Assembly: GCA_030430495.1 (NCBI GenBank)
Contig: JAUIKM010000011.1
Span: 62,001-126,000 of the forward strand
Origin: a bacterium
GTDB taxonomy: Bacteria > Bacteroidota > Ignavibacteria > Kapaibacteriales > UBA7675
DNA: 64,000 nt
Direction: 5' to 3'
A program made the translations under genes and the position numbers. Within the stretch, counting starts at the first letter, position 1, and each line of letters opens with the position of its first letter. A model generated the notes under the pieces. That model worked only from the letters and a program-made list of their open reading frames with translations. It was not told the DNA's origin and searched no databases. This document shows positions 46,283 to 56,500 of this stretch, in pieces.

Positions 46283-46843
46283 GTGCAAAACAAGAGCTTT
46301 CATATCGGATTGGGAAAAAAGCGCAGTCCCCTGCCCGCGATCTTGCTGTTTATTGCGGTGGTCATTGCGGTCACGGCCTGTACCAATCCTTTTGCGCCCG
46401 CGCTGGAAGAAGACGGCGGCGGACAGAACCTGCTGGGCGACCAGACGACGGTCGAAGGCGTTTTCCAGAACATGCGCTACGCCTACATCTTTAAGGACAC
46501 GCTGATTTACGGACGCCTGCTCGCGCCTGATTTCACCTTTGTCTACCGCAACTACAGCAACCTGGACACGCCAAGGGACGAGACCTGGGGGCGCGACGAG
46601 GAGATGTTCTCGACCACCGGCCTGTTCCAGACCGCGCAAAATCTGGACCTGGTGTGGAATGAGGTGATCGTCTCCATCGGCGATTCGGTGTTGGCGGATG
46701 TGTCGCGCGGGTTTAACCTGACGGTAACGCTGAGTGCGCGCGATGTTCTGCGTGTGGACGGCCGCGTTAACCTGCGGCTGCGGCGAGCGCATCCGGAAGA
46801 AAACTGGCTGATCGAGCGCTGGCGCGACGAATCCAATTTTTGA
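46283..46843 (+). CDS. Lipoprotein, possibly NTF2-like (distant paralogue of the preceding gene)
   Basis: Start is GTG at 46283 and the product is 186 residues. The signal ILLFIAVVIAVTAC gives a lipoprotein. The mature sequence has TTVEGVFQNMRYAYIFKDTL, LAPDFTFVYRNYSN, and the ending VDGRVNLRLRRAHPEENWLI ERWRDE in the form of an NTF2-like sheet. No Shine-Dalgarno is evident. It probably belongs to one operon with the lipoprotein gene 105 bp upstream. Function unknown. Confidence 0.6.
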   Translation: MQNKSFHIGLGKKRSPLPAILLFIAVVIAVTACTNPFAPALEEDGGGQNLLGDQTTVEGVFQNMRYAYIFKDTLIYGRLLAPDFTFVYRNYSNLDTPRDETWGRDEEMFSTTGLFQTAQNLDLVWNEVIVSIGDSVLADVSRGFNLTVTLSARDVLRVDGRVNLRLRRAHPEENWLIERWRDESNF

Positions 46844-46853
46844 CATCTCCCCT

Positions 46854-46872
46854 GTGTTAAACATTTTAACAC
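46854..46872. promoter_or_regulatory. Perfect AT-rich palindrome upstream of the heparinase-like gene
   Basis: GTGTTAAACATTTTAACAC is an 8-3-8 perfect inverted repeat ending 19 bp before the ATG. It is followed by GTTAAC and ATTAAAC in the leader. Its size and place fit an operator for a dimeric repressor; a weak hairpin in the leader is the alternative. Confidence 0.5.
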
Positions 46873-46891
46873 GTTAACAGATTAAACAACT

Positions 46892-48901
46892 ATGGCCGGA
46901 GAGTCCGGGCACGGCATGCAGTTCAGCGAAATTCCGCATTATATCCGCGTGGTATGGCGCCATCGCGTCCTGCCGCTGGCATGGCGCTACGGCATCGCCC
47001 TGCGCGACCCGCTGCCGACCAACGGCGACCTCCACAAACTCTTCCCCCACCTGGACCGGGAAGAATTTGCGGCTGAGTTCAGCGAGAGCATTGCGCCGCG
47101 CCTGCCTTTCGACATGCAGACGGAAACGGCGCTGCTGCGCGAAAAGATGCTGCAGATTTTCAGCGCCGAAGATATTGTTAAACAAGCCACGGCCGTCCGC
47201 CTGCACCGCTTTCAATTTCTCGAAGAAACGGAACGCCACCTGGGCGGTGAAATCGCATGGCGGCGCGACTACAAAAGCGGCGTCGACTGGCCGCAGCGCC
47301 CCGCGCACGATTTTCCTTTAACCAAACCCGGCGCGGATGTGAAGTATCCCTGGGAGCTGAGCCGCTGCCAGTGGTTAAACTGGCTCGGCATGGCCTACCT
47401 GCTGGACGAGAGCCCCGAATGGGCGCGCACCTATGAAAATCTGTTAAGCGACTGGATCAAACAGAATCCGGTGGGAATAGGCGTTAACTGGCGCATGCCG
47501 ATGGAAGTGGCTATCCGCGCCATCAACTGGATCTACGGCTGGGCTTTTTTTGCGGAAGCTTTTGAAATCAGCGATGAATTCAGGATGTCCATGCTGCGCA
47601 TGTTGCTGGCGCACGGCAGTTATCTGGAGTACAACCTTGAGTATACGCGCCACCCCGGCAATCACCTGGATGCCAACCTGGCCGGGCTGATGGCGCTGGG
47701 CGTGTTTTTTGACGACTGCAAGGTCGGCAAACGCTGGCAGAAAAAGGCGCGCGCGATGCTCGAGCGCGAGATACGACGTCAGGTCTACGACGACGGCGTC
47801 AGCTACGAAAAGTCGAGCGGCTACCACCGCCTGGTGATGGAATGTTTTACTGTTGCGCTTGCATTCGGACGCCGCGGCGGCATTGATTTCTCTCTTGAAT
47901 ACCATGAGAGGCTGGCGGCCATGGCGCGTTTCTGTGCGGCGTACACGCGTCCGGACGGCAGCACGCCCAACTTCGGCGACATGGACAACGGCCGCATTCT
48001 GCGTTTCCGCGCGGACGAGGACTTCCTGTACCACGGCGACAACCTGCAAGACACGGCGCAGCTGCTGGCGCAGCCGCAGCTTGCGGCCGGCGTACTTAAA
48101 CAATCGCCCGACCTGCTGTTTGCGGGCGGCGCGCAGAGCGGCGAGTTCGCCGATTCGTCGGAAGCGAGCTTAAACAACAGCCCCGCGGACGCCGAAGCGC
48201 TGCAGTACTTCCGGCACGGCGGTTATCTGGTGCACCGCTCCGCCGCGCATCACTTTATGATTGATCTGGGCGACTACGGCATGGACGGCTGGGGCGGCCA
48301 CGGCCACAACGACTGCCTGGCGTTCACGCTCTGGCTGCTCGGCACGGAGGTGTTCTGCGACAGCGGCACAGGCGTCTACTCGCAGGATCCGGCGCTGCGC
48401 AATCGCCTGCGCGGCACACAGGCGCACAACACCGTCGCCGCAGGCGATCTGGAACAGGTTGAATTCGGCGGTTTGTGGCGGATTAAACAGGACGAAACAG
48501 ATGTCAAAGTAATCGGGCTGGAAGGCAACCCCGCTTCACTCGACCTCTGCGCCGAGCACTCGGGCTACCTGGCGCGCCGCGGGTTTAAACATCGCCGCAG
48601 CGCGGTGCTGCGGATTTTACCCAACGGCGGCGAACTGACCATCAGCGACACAATTGAAGGCACGGACCCCGGCGACGCCCGCGCCTGGTACCACCTGCAT
48701 CCGGACCTGGAGTTCAGCGCCGCCGGTGAAGGCGTGCTGGAATGCATTCTGGCGCAGGGCCGCGCGCGGATAGAAGCCGGACAGACGATAAATTTGTTCG
48801 ACGCGCCCTGGTCTCCGGCTTACGGCCTTGTTAAACAACACAAAGTCTTCAGTCTGGCCTGCCCGGCGGTACTGCGGATCAGCTGGCAACATTCAGACTG
48901 A
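46892..48901 (+). CDS. Heparinase II/III family protein (putative polysaccharide lyase)
   Basis: The 669-residue product has the N-terminal alpha/alpha toroid of heparinase II/III enzymes (GADVKYPWELSRCQWLNWLG, NWRMPMEVAIRAINWIYGWA, RHPGNHLDANLAGLMALGVF, YEKSSGYHRLVMECF). The C-terminal beta-sandwich contains GGHGHNDCLAFTLWLLGTEV near 468. No signal peptide is visible, so it may act in the cytoplasm or in surface-polysaccharide assembly, where homologues accompany glycan loci. Substrate is unknown. The first ATG is used; an alternative lies eight codons later. Confidence 0.88.
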   Translation: MAGESGHGMQFSEIPHYIRVVWRHRVLPLAWRYGIALRDPLPTNGDLHKLFPHLDREEFAAEFSESIAPRLPFDMQTETALLREKMLQIFSAEDIVKQATAVRLHRFQFLEETERHLGGEIAWRRDYKSGVDWPQRPAHDFPLTKPGADVKYPWELSRCQWLNWLGMAYLLDESPEWARTYENLLSDWIKQNPVGIGVNWRMPMEVAIRAINWIYGWAFFAEAFEISDEFRMSMLRMLLAHGSYLEYNLEYTRHPGNHLDANLAGLMALGVFFDDCKVGKRWQKKARAMLEREIRRQVYDDGVSYEKSSGYHRLVMECFTVALAFGRRGGIDFSLEYHERLAAMARFCAAYTRPDGSTPNFGDMDNGRILRFRADEDFLYHGDNLQDTAQLLAQPQLAAGVLKQSPDLLFAGGAQSGEFADSSEASLNNSPADAEALQYFRHGGYLVHRSAAHHFMIDLGDYGMDGWGGHGHNDCLAFTLWLLGTEVFCDSGTGVYSQDPALRNRLRGTQAHNTVAAGDLEQVEFGGLWRIKQDETDVKVIGLEGNPASLDLCAEHSGYLARRGFKHRRSAVLRILPNGGELTISDTIEGTDPGDARAWYHLHPDLEFSAAGEGVLECILAQGRARIEAGQTINLFDAPWSPAYGLVKQHKVFSLACPAVLRISWQHSD

Positions 48902-49030
48902 GTACCTGCGGACCAAACACAGAAGGCCACAACACGCGGAGCGCATTGTGGCCTGAACAGGAACCCGACGATCTGTAAGCCGGCGGGTTCCATGGCACAT
49001 GACCCGGCTTGAAGCCGGGTCAGCTGGTAC
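48902..49030. terminator. Three successive hairpins between convergent genes
   Basis: AGGCCACAA/TTGTGGCCT (48924-48932 with 48946-48954), GGAACCCG/CGGGTTCC (48960-48967 with 48984-48991) and TGACCCGGCT/AGCCGGGTCA (49000-49009 with 49013-49022, loop TGA) are all perfect. None has a T-run, but the place between two stop codons suggests bidirectional termination or 3'-end protection. Confidence 0.55.
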
Positions 49031-50776
49031 TTACTCGATAATCATGAATTTGTTAAACGACACCGCGCCCTGCGGACCTGTGAGTTTAACAAAGTAGACG
49101 CCGGCATTCCAGTCGTTCGTCGCCATTTCCACGCCCGACGCGGCTGCGTCCAGATCCTCGCTCAGCAACACTTTGCCCGTGGCGTCGCTGATTTCCATGT
49201 GCGTGTACACATCGCCCTGGAACTCAAAACGCAGGGTGTTGCCGATTTTGAGCGGATTGGGGTAAGCCGCAAACTCAGCCTCGTCGCCCGGCAGTTGGGG
49301 CGACGAAACGCCACGGCGGCAGTACATGTAGACGATCGCACATTGTTCCAGATCCGCGAGGAGCACTTCCTGCGGCACGTTGGCATTGCGCGAGGTATAA
49401 CACTGGTCATAGCTGAAGATCGGAGCGATCTGATTAAACTGCGTCGTTTCCGGCGGATCCGGCAATGTTTTTTCACAACCTGTCCAACCGGCCAGGTCGG
49501 ACTGGACGTGGTAAAACTCATAGTCTCTACCGCCTATCGTCTGATCAATAAGACCGGCCATGCGTAGAGTTGCCATTTTCTGCGTCGAGCCGATTCCGGT
49601 AGCAGCGGCATAATCGATGTCGTATAAACGGTCTTCCTGCAAATCGCCATACATGTTAAACACAACGTAGGGTGGCGAAAGCGTCGGCGTGATTTCGAAC
49701 ATGTAGCTGTCCGTCAGGCTGGCAAAACCCGGCACGGTGTTCGTTTCACCGGCTACAACGAGATTGCGCGCCTGTCCAAGCCCGTTGTCGATCCCCAGAT
49801 CGATACCCCAGGCGCGATCGTCCGAACTGCCCTGCAGATCGTGATAGTGCAAAGCTCCGATGCGCGTCTGCGTGGTATTGTTGAATGCCGCCAACAGAAC
49901 GTCGTGATTGTTTGATCCCAGGGCAAGCGATGAACCGGCGCAGTAGATCCTGTTGGTACCGGCGTCATAGACCGCAGAGCGGTATTCCTGAAACCAGCCA
50001 TTTGCACCTGAAAGATTAGACCAGAGGAAAGCACCCGCACCGGTTGTAGCCAGTACCATGGCATAGGTCGTGCCATTGTTCAGGCTCAGAGCCGAACCAA
50101 CCATGATCAGGTTGCCGTTGCTGTCTTCTTCCACATCCCAGCTTTCCTCTTCGTAATTGGGAGCCGAATAGTGACCGCCCCACAACAGGACTCCGTTACT
50201 TTGCAAACGGCAGAGAAAGGCATCGCGAAAATCGGGACCTACGCCGGTGTTGTCCGCTCGACCTGTCACTATGATATCGCCGTTGACCGAAGATTCAAGC
50301 AAGCCAAAGCCGTTGTACACCCAGGTGGGATGTTGAATGCTGCAGTACACCAGTTTGGACCACAGCACGACGCCGGCCGGATCGGTACGCACAACAAGCG
50401 CTCCTTGAATACCGGAAGTCGGGTGTGTTGCGCCGCAGGTAAACACAATGTCCTGATTGGCGCAGACAATCACGTCGTAGTCGTCGGTAACACTTTGCAG
50501 ATCAAATGATTTGGTCCACTGCATAACACCCTGGTAATCTGTTTTCACCAGAGTCGGCTTGGTGTTGCCCGGAGACGAATCAAAAACCGGACCAACAAGC
50601 ACGGAAGAATTATCGGTGCCGTCGACGCTGACGGCTGCCGCCCACTCGTTTTCAGCGGGATTGGAAGATGCATACATCAATTCAAATGTATACTGGGACT
50701 GGGACTGGGCCACATACGCGCCACAACACAGAACAATGACAGCGCAGGCTGCCATGCGTTTAAGACTTGACAACAT
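49031..50776 (-). CDS. Secreted T9SS protein with SBBP/propeller-like repeats
   Basis: The start at 50776 (AGGAAC upstream) yields 581 residues with signal MAACAVIVLCCGAYVAQSQS; a longer frame to 50839 lacks signal character. Repeats of the type TDYQGVMQWTKSFDL, TDPAGVVLWSKLV, QSNGVLLWGGHYS and TGAGAFLWSNLSG recur about every 50-60 residues. Each is followed by IVTGRADN- or IMVGSALS-like strands, indicating a propeller. The tail is a T9SS sorting domain (YPNPLKIGNTLRFEFQGD, SDATGKVLLSEDL, AGVYFVKLTG, KFMIIE). Function unknown. Confidence 0.8.
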   Translation of the reverse strand: MLSSLKRMAACAVIVLCCGAYVAQSQSQYTFELMYASSNPAENEWAAAVSVDGTDNSSVLVGPVFDSSPGNTKPTLVKTDYQGVMQWTKSFDLQSVTDDYDVIVCANQDIVFTCGATHPTSGIQGALVVRTDPAGVVLWSKLVYCSIQHPTWVYNGFGLLESSVNGDIIVTGRADNTGVGPDFRDAFLCRLQSNGVLLWGGHYSAPNYEEESWDVEEDSNGNLIMVGSALSLNNGTTYAMVLATTGAGAFLWSNLSGANGWFQEYRSAVYDAGTNRIYCAGSSLALGSNNHDVLLAAFNNTTQTRIGALHYHDLQGSSDDRAWGIDLGIDNGLGQARNLVVAGETNTVPGFASLTDSYMFEITPTLSPPYVVFNMYGDLQEDRLYDIDYAAATGIGSTQKMATLRMAGLIDQTIGGRDYEFYHVQSDLAGWTGCEKTLPDPPETTQFNQIAPIFSYDQCYTSRNANVPQEVLLADLEQCAIVYMYCRRGVSSPQLPGDEAEFAAYPNPLKIGNTLRFEFQGDVYTHMEISDATGKVLLSEDLDAAASGVEMATNDWNAGVYFVKLTGPQGAVSFNKFMIIE

Positions 50777-51392
50777 TGTTAGTGTTCCTGTTAAACGTTC
50801 AAAAATGATCTCGAATCGTCGCCCTGGCTTCCTGGGCAACGCTGTTCGGCCGGTTTTGCGATCTTAAACAAATCCGGCCCGAAACACCTGTGGAATCAAC
50901 CCACTAGTGGTTAAAAAAACTCCGGTCATTCCTCAGCGGGTGTTTGCATGATCTCCGCGCAGAGAACTCACAGGCCATAATACAAAATCAACAAGCCGTT
51001 GTCCAGTAATCCGAGTGGGTATAAAAGGATGAGAAGGCACATAACTCATTGATAAAAAACAAGTTACTTGAGCAGCACCAGACGGAGGGATCTAAAAGCA
51101 GGTCAAAATATTGTTTAACGGGTCAGGTAGATCGGCGGTGGCGGATTATGCCTGCGCTTAAGCGACGACAGAACGGAAAGTTAATTGCGCCTGCATCCAA
51201 CAACCACTCTCCACTGTCAGAATCGATTGTGCCGGAGACCTGCAATTCAAAGGCAAACCAAGGGTAAAAAGCGGTCGGGCCGGAATATCGTCATTTTTCC
51301 ATTCGGCAGAAAAGTGTAGTTTCGTCCGGTTTGGACGTCTGGTCGACGGCCGCCGTCCTCTGCAGGCTCTGCTCTATCAATCGCACGCAATC
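50777..51392. other. Divergent intergenic region
   Basis: About 615 bp between the minus-strand T9SS gene and the TPR-LuxR gene. CATAACTCATTGATAAAAAACAAG near 51040 resembles CATAAGTCATTGATAATAAA near 36592, which may be a shared promoter or repeat fragment. No gene-like frame was seen; a 72-codon frame at 51049 is not protein-like. Confidence 0.4.
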
Positions 51393-53348
51393 ATGTCCGG
51401 TTCAAACAACGGCAAAACATCAAGTCGCGAATTTCTGCTGGAACAATTGGCAAGGTCACGCGGACACAAACGCGTGGAGTGTTTGCACGCGCTTGCCTCT
51501 GCGGACGATCAGGATGCAAACCTGCGCTTCCTGAATGAAGCGGCGGATTTGCTGGGTGGACATGAGATCGCCATACGCAACATCAAGTCGCGCCGTCACG
51601 CAGCTTTGATTGTCGACAATCTTTTGTTGCGAGTGGACCACGTCCGCAAAGCTCAGGGATTCGATGCCGCCCTGCCCCTGGCGCATTCGGCCCTGCTGAT
51701 CGCCACGGAATTCAGGGATACGGTCCGCCGCATCAAAACACTCATCCAGATCGGACGAACGCAATACAAACTCGGCAAAGCCCGCGAAGCGATCGACACA
51801 TTGCAGCAGTGTCGTCAGCTGAACGATGCGGAGCAGGACAAAGCGCTCAGCGCCGATATTAACCGGCACCTTGCCGAGATTCTGGCCATCCAGGGAGACA
51901 GCAAAGCCGCCCTGCAGCTGTTGGACCAGGCCATGACGATTCGATGTTCGCTGCGCGACCGTGCCGGTGAAGGTGAATTGTACAACCTGATGGGCCACGC
52001 GCATTATTTCTGCGGAGACTACGGCGCGGCCTTGCCCTGCTTCCAGCAGTACAAAACCATCTGTGCGGAACTGGGCGATGCCAACGGCGGCGCTACGGCC
52101 AACAACAACATCGGCCTGGTGTTGCAGTGGCTCGGCGATTACGGCGGAGCGCTGGAGAATTACTTTGCGGCCCTGCAGCACAGTGAGCGCGTCAACGACA
52201 TATTGGCCGTGGCTGAAATGGGACGCAATATCGGCGTGGTGTACGAGCGCATGGAGCGCCGCGAGGAGGCGCTCGAGTTTTTGTTTAAGTCATTGCACCT
52301 GGCCGAGCAGATCGACAATGATTTTGAACGAGCCGTTACCTATGCCAACATTGCCAATGTTTACAAGACGGAGAACACGCGCGACGGCAATCTGCTGGCG
52401 CTGGAGTACTATCACAAAGCGCTGGAAATAAACGTCCGCCTGGGCGAACGACGGTATGAGGCTACACAACTCGTTAACATCAGCCAGGTCTACGCTTTTC
52501 TGGAGAAATACGACGAAGCCCTGCAGTACTGCCGCCGCGCGCTGACGATGTTTGAAGAGTTCGACGACAGTTGGGGGCGCATTCTGACGTTGATCGAGTT
52601 GGCCCGCTCTGAACGCGGCTTACAACAAACAGAAGCGGCGGCCGAGCACTTGCACACGGCACTCAAGCTGGCGGAAGAGTCGCGTTCAAACGATCTGCAA
52701 TATCGCGTGCACAGCGCTTTTGTCGAATTGTATCGCCTCACCGGTGAATTCGAACGCGCCCTGACGCACTACGAGCAGTTTCACGCGTGCAAAGAGTCTC
52801 TGTTTAACGAACAGGCCGACCTGCGCACAAAAAACCTGCACATTTTGCACGACATGGAGCAGAAAGCGCGCGAACATGAACTTATCCGCCTGCAGAATGA
52901 AAAACTCGGCGCTGATATAGAAGCCAAAACAAAAGAGTTGACAACCAAAGCGATGTATCTTTCGCAAAAGAACGATATTCTCAACAAAGTAAAACGCGAC
53001 CTGAATAAATTGGCGCAGCGTGGAGATTCCGTCTCGGCCGCGCAGATCCTGGCGGTTGGCGATCAGATTGACGAGGTGATCAACGACGAGCAATCCTGGG
53101 AGGGGTTCGAGGCGCAGTTCAGTGCTTTGCATCCCGACTTTGTCCACAAACTTTCAACGGCATTTCCCGCTCTCTCCCCCACCGAAATCAAGGTTTGCAC
53201 GCTGATCATGTTGAACCTTTCCGCCAAGGAAAGCGCGCGCATCCTGAATGTCTCCGGCCGCAGCATCGGGCAATATCGCTACCGCATCCGCCAGAAGCTC
53301 GATCTGGCGCCCAGCCAGAATTTGAGCAATTTTCTGGCCGGAATCTGA
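51393..53348 (+). CDS. TPR regulator with coiled coil and C-terminal LuxR-type HTH
   Basis: The 651-residue product has no signal peptide. About ten TPR units span residues 60-470 (for example GDYGAALPCFQQYKTICAEL, GDYGGALENYFAALQHSERV, EKYDEALQYCRRALTMFEEF). A coiled coil follows (EHELIRLQNEKLGADIEAKT, then KELTTKAMYLSQKNDILNKV). The DNA-binding domain is SPTEIKVCTLIMLNLSAKES then ARILNVSGRSIGQYRYRIRQ, ending at LSNFLAGI. This architecture is a Bacteroidetes-type cytoplasmic regulator, possibly responding to peptides or partner proteins through its TPRs. It lies 209 bp upstream of the giant T9SS gene, its most obvious candidate target. Confidence 0.88.
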   Translation: MSGSNNGKTSSREFLLEQLARSRGHKRVECLHALASADDQDANLRFLNEAADLLGGHEIAIRNIKSRRHAALIVDNLLLRVDHVRKAQGFDAALPLAHSALLIATEFRDTVRRIKTLIQIGRTQYKLGKAREAIDTLQQCRQLNDAEQDKALSADINRHLAEILAIQGDSKAALQLLDQAMTIRCSLRDRAGEGELYNLMGHAHYFCGDYGAALPCFQQYKTICAELGDANGGATANNNIGLVLQWLGDYGGALENYFAALQHSERVNDILAVAEMGRNIGVVYERMERREEALEFLFKSLHLAEQIDNDFERAVTYANIANVYKTENTRDGNLLALEYYHKALEINVRLGERRYEATQLVNISQVYAFLEKYDEALQYCRRALTMFEEFDDSWGRILTLIELARSERGLQQTEAAAEHLHTALKLAEESRSNDLQYRVHSAFVELYRLTGEFERALTHYEQFHACKESLFNEQADLRTKNLHILHDMEQKAREHELIRLQNEKLGADIEAKTKELTTKAMYLSQKNDILNKVKRDLNKLAQRGDSVSAAQILAVGDQIDEVINDEQSWEGFEAQFSALHPDFVHKLSTAFPALSPTEIKVCTLIMLNLSAKESARILNVSGRSIGQYRYRIRQKLDLAPSQNLSNFLAGI

Positions 53349-53557
53349 CTCCCGGATTTGATTGTAGACATTTTGTCGTACTACCACGCAAAAAGCACGG
53401 CCACATATTGCCATCGTGATTGATTAATCAGCATGTCACGGCAGTCAACAAGCTTTCGGCACGTAGCCGGCGGCATTCGAGCGCTTCGGATCCACGGCTT
53501 CGTGCTGAGCTGACTGTCCTGAAACTACGGTAATTGTCTACACTCAGCGGATATACA

Positions 53558-56500
53558 ATGAAATTATTTATTGCCTTGTTGTCACTTGGCGCATTTGTAC
53601 TTAGCGCGCCTCACGCACTTGCTCAACCGACCGAACTCCGCATTGTTTCAAATTCAATGTCCAGTTCGCCGCTGAGCGGCGAAAGCTTCGATGTCCTGGT
53701 CCATGCAACCGACGCCGGCGGTCTGCAAAGCGCCGTCAGTTCCCCGACAGTCATCGGCCTGGACTTCGGCGCTGCAAATCTCTCGCTGTTCAGCGGCGGC
53801 ACACAGGCGACCATGAGCATCGGCAGCTCGCAGGCGACCATCAGTCTGGCGCTGCGCAACGGCAGCAACTCCGCCATTCCGACGACCGTCAGCATTTCGG
53901 TGGCATCCGGCGATGTGTTAACAGCAACATCGACAAGCGTAACTATCGGCGCCAACCGCGCCCCTGTATTGACTGTGACTTTTGCCTCTTTGACGACCAA
54001 TGAGGATATAACAACAAGTTTCAACGTGTCTTTGTTTGATCCGGATGACGCAACGGCTGACATCGTTCTTTCGGCAGCGGCGGACAATCCCATACTGGTT
54101 CCGACGGGCAATATTGTGCAGGTCGGAGGCACGGGCGCAAGCACGCAGTTTACCTTGACGCCGGGTACAAATCAGAATGTTAACAGCGAAGGCGTAGCGA
54201 CCATACAGATCAGTGCGGACGATGGTGTAAACAACCAGTCGACCTCTTTTAGCCTTACCGTCAACGCCGTCAATGATGTACCGGAATTCACGCATGGAGA
54301 GGCGCTGGGTTTTTACGAAGACAACGGGCCGGTAAATACGGCCTGGATATTGCCGGGATTCAACGACGGCGATCCCGAAGTTTCACAGAACCTGACTTTT
54401 CACGTCACGACCAACAATGCCGCCCTGTTCGACATTCAACCATCTATCAACAGCATCAACGGCGTCATTTCATTTGGAGCGCTCCCAAGCAGCAACGGCA
54501 ATGCAACGATTTTTGTCTCATTGAGCGATAACGGCGGCACAGCCCGCGGCGGCGTCAACAGCACGGCAACGGTTACTGCACTGATTGCAATTATTGCTCT
54601 GAATGATGCGCCGACATTTACAACAGGTGCAAACGTCAGCGCTACAGAAGACAGCGGGCCGTACTCTGCGGCGTTTGCCGGTTCAATCGATGACGGCGAT
54701 CCCGAGCTGAATCAGGTATTGACCTTCCACCTCGTCAGCGACAATGCCGCTTTGTTTGCCGTGCAACCCGCGATAGCCCCAACAAACGGCAACCTGAGTT
54801 TTGTACCGGCCGGTAATGCATTTGGAACGGCCCTTGTTTCGGTCAGCTTGAGCGACTCGGGACCGCCCGGCGGAGGAAGCTTTAACACCTCCGCTACGCA
54901 ACAGTTCAGAATTAACGTCAGCCCGGTCAACGATCCGCCGCAGATCAGCACGTCACAATCGCTGCTTTCAACCGATGTATCAAGGGCTATTACAACCAGC
55001 GTGCTGCTGGCGGATGTCGACACCCCGATTACCGGACTGAGTTTGTCTGTCAACTCGGATAATCCGGCGCTGCTTCCGACAAACAATATCGTGCAGCTTG
55101 GAGCAACGGCGGCGACGTCACTTTTCCGCTTCAGTCCCCTGCCTGCTACGCTCGGATCGGTGACCGTGACCATCACGGTTGATGACGGCGAATTCCAACG
55201 CTCGACAACTTTTATGCTGGATGTTTTGAGTAATGTCCCGATAGTCACCTCTGTCAGCCCGCCGGCCAACACGACGGCTTCGGCGCGCAATGCCGATATT
55301 CTGATTGACTTTATCGGAGGGATGGACACGGGCACCTTGACGACGGCAACGATGCCGACCAACGCAAATCTGATCCTCTACGGCATGCAGAGCGGACATA
55401 TCAGCACAGCTGCGACGCTGAGCTACACCAACGGCAATACGCGCGTTGTGATCGATCCGGCTGCCAAATTTCACGCGGGCGAAAAGGTCATGCTGACGGT
55501 GACCGGCGCGTCGAATATTGGAGGCTTCAGCATGACCCGGGCGCTTGTTCACGGCTTCCGCGCGGCGGCCGATCACGGTCGGGCAGTGTTCGGACATACC
55601 TTGCTGGGCGCGGGACAGAGCGGCGGACTCGCAATCGGCGATCTGGACGGCGACGGCGATCTCGATGCAATCATCGCCAACACTGTCAACGCAGGGCAGG
55701 AAATCTGGTTAAACAACGGCGATGCTACCTTTGATGTATCGTCGTTTGGCGGCGGAAACAGCACGGATGTTGCTCTGGGCGATCTGGACGGCGACGGCGA
55801 CCTGGACGCTATCGTAAGCAACACCGGCCAGGCCAATCAAATCTGGTTAAACAACGGCGACGCAAGCTTCAGCACGCAGAACATCGGCGGCAGCCTGAAC
55901 AGCCATAAAGTTTCCATTGGCGATCTGGACGGCGACGGCGATCTCGATGCCATCGTTGCCAACAATAACAATCAGGTTCAGGAGTTGTTGTTTAACCGCG
56001 GCGACGGCACGTTTACCGTTTCATCCAAGGATGCGGGTTACGTCAAATCACTCGAAATTGGCGATCTGGACGGCGACGGCGACCTCGATGTCTTTCTTGT
56101 CAATCTCAGCGGATTTCCCAATCGCGTCTGGATCAACGACGGCGCAGGCAATTTTGCCAGCGTGTTGCATGACATTGACGGGGGACAGGATGTTACTCTG
56201 GGCGATCTGGACGGCGACGGCGACCTCGATGCATTGCTGGTGAGCGATCCTCATGTTCTGCTGCGGAATAACGGCAACGCGACATTTTCCTCGTCCTATT
56301 TGCCGGCTACTCCGGGAGGTTGTGGGTCCTGCATTGCCGCTGCGCTGGGCGACGTGGACGGCGACGGCGACCTGGATGCGATCGTCGCAAACGCGGATGA
56401 CGGCAAACAACAGGGACTCTGGATCAATGACGGCAATGCCAATTTCAGCTTCCAGGCAATCGGCGCGGATCGCGGCATCGGTGTTGATTTTGGCGACCTG

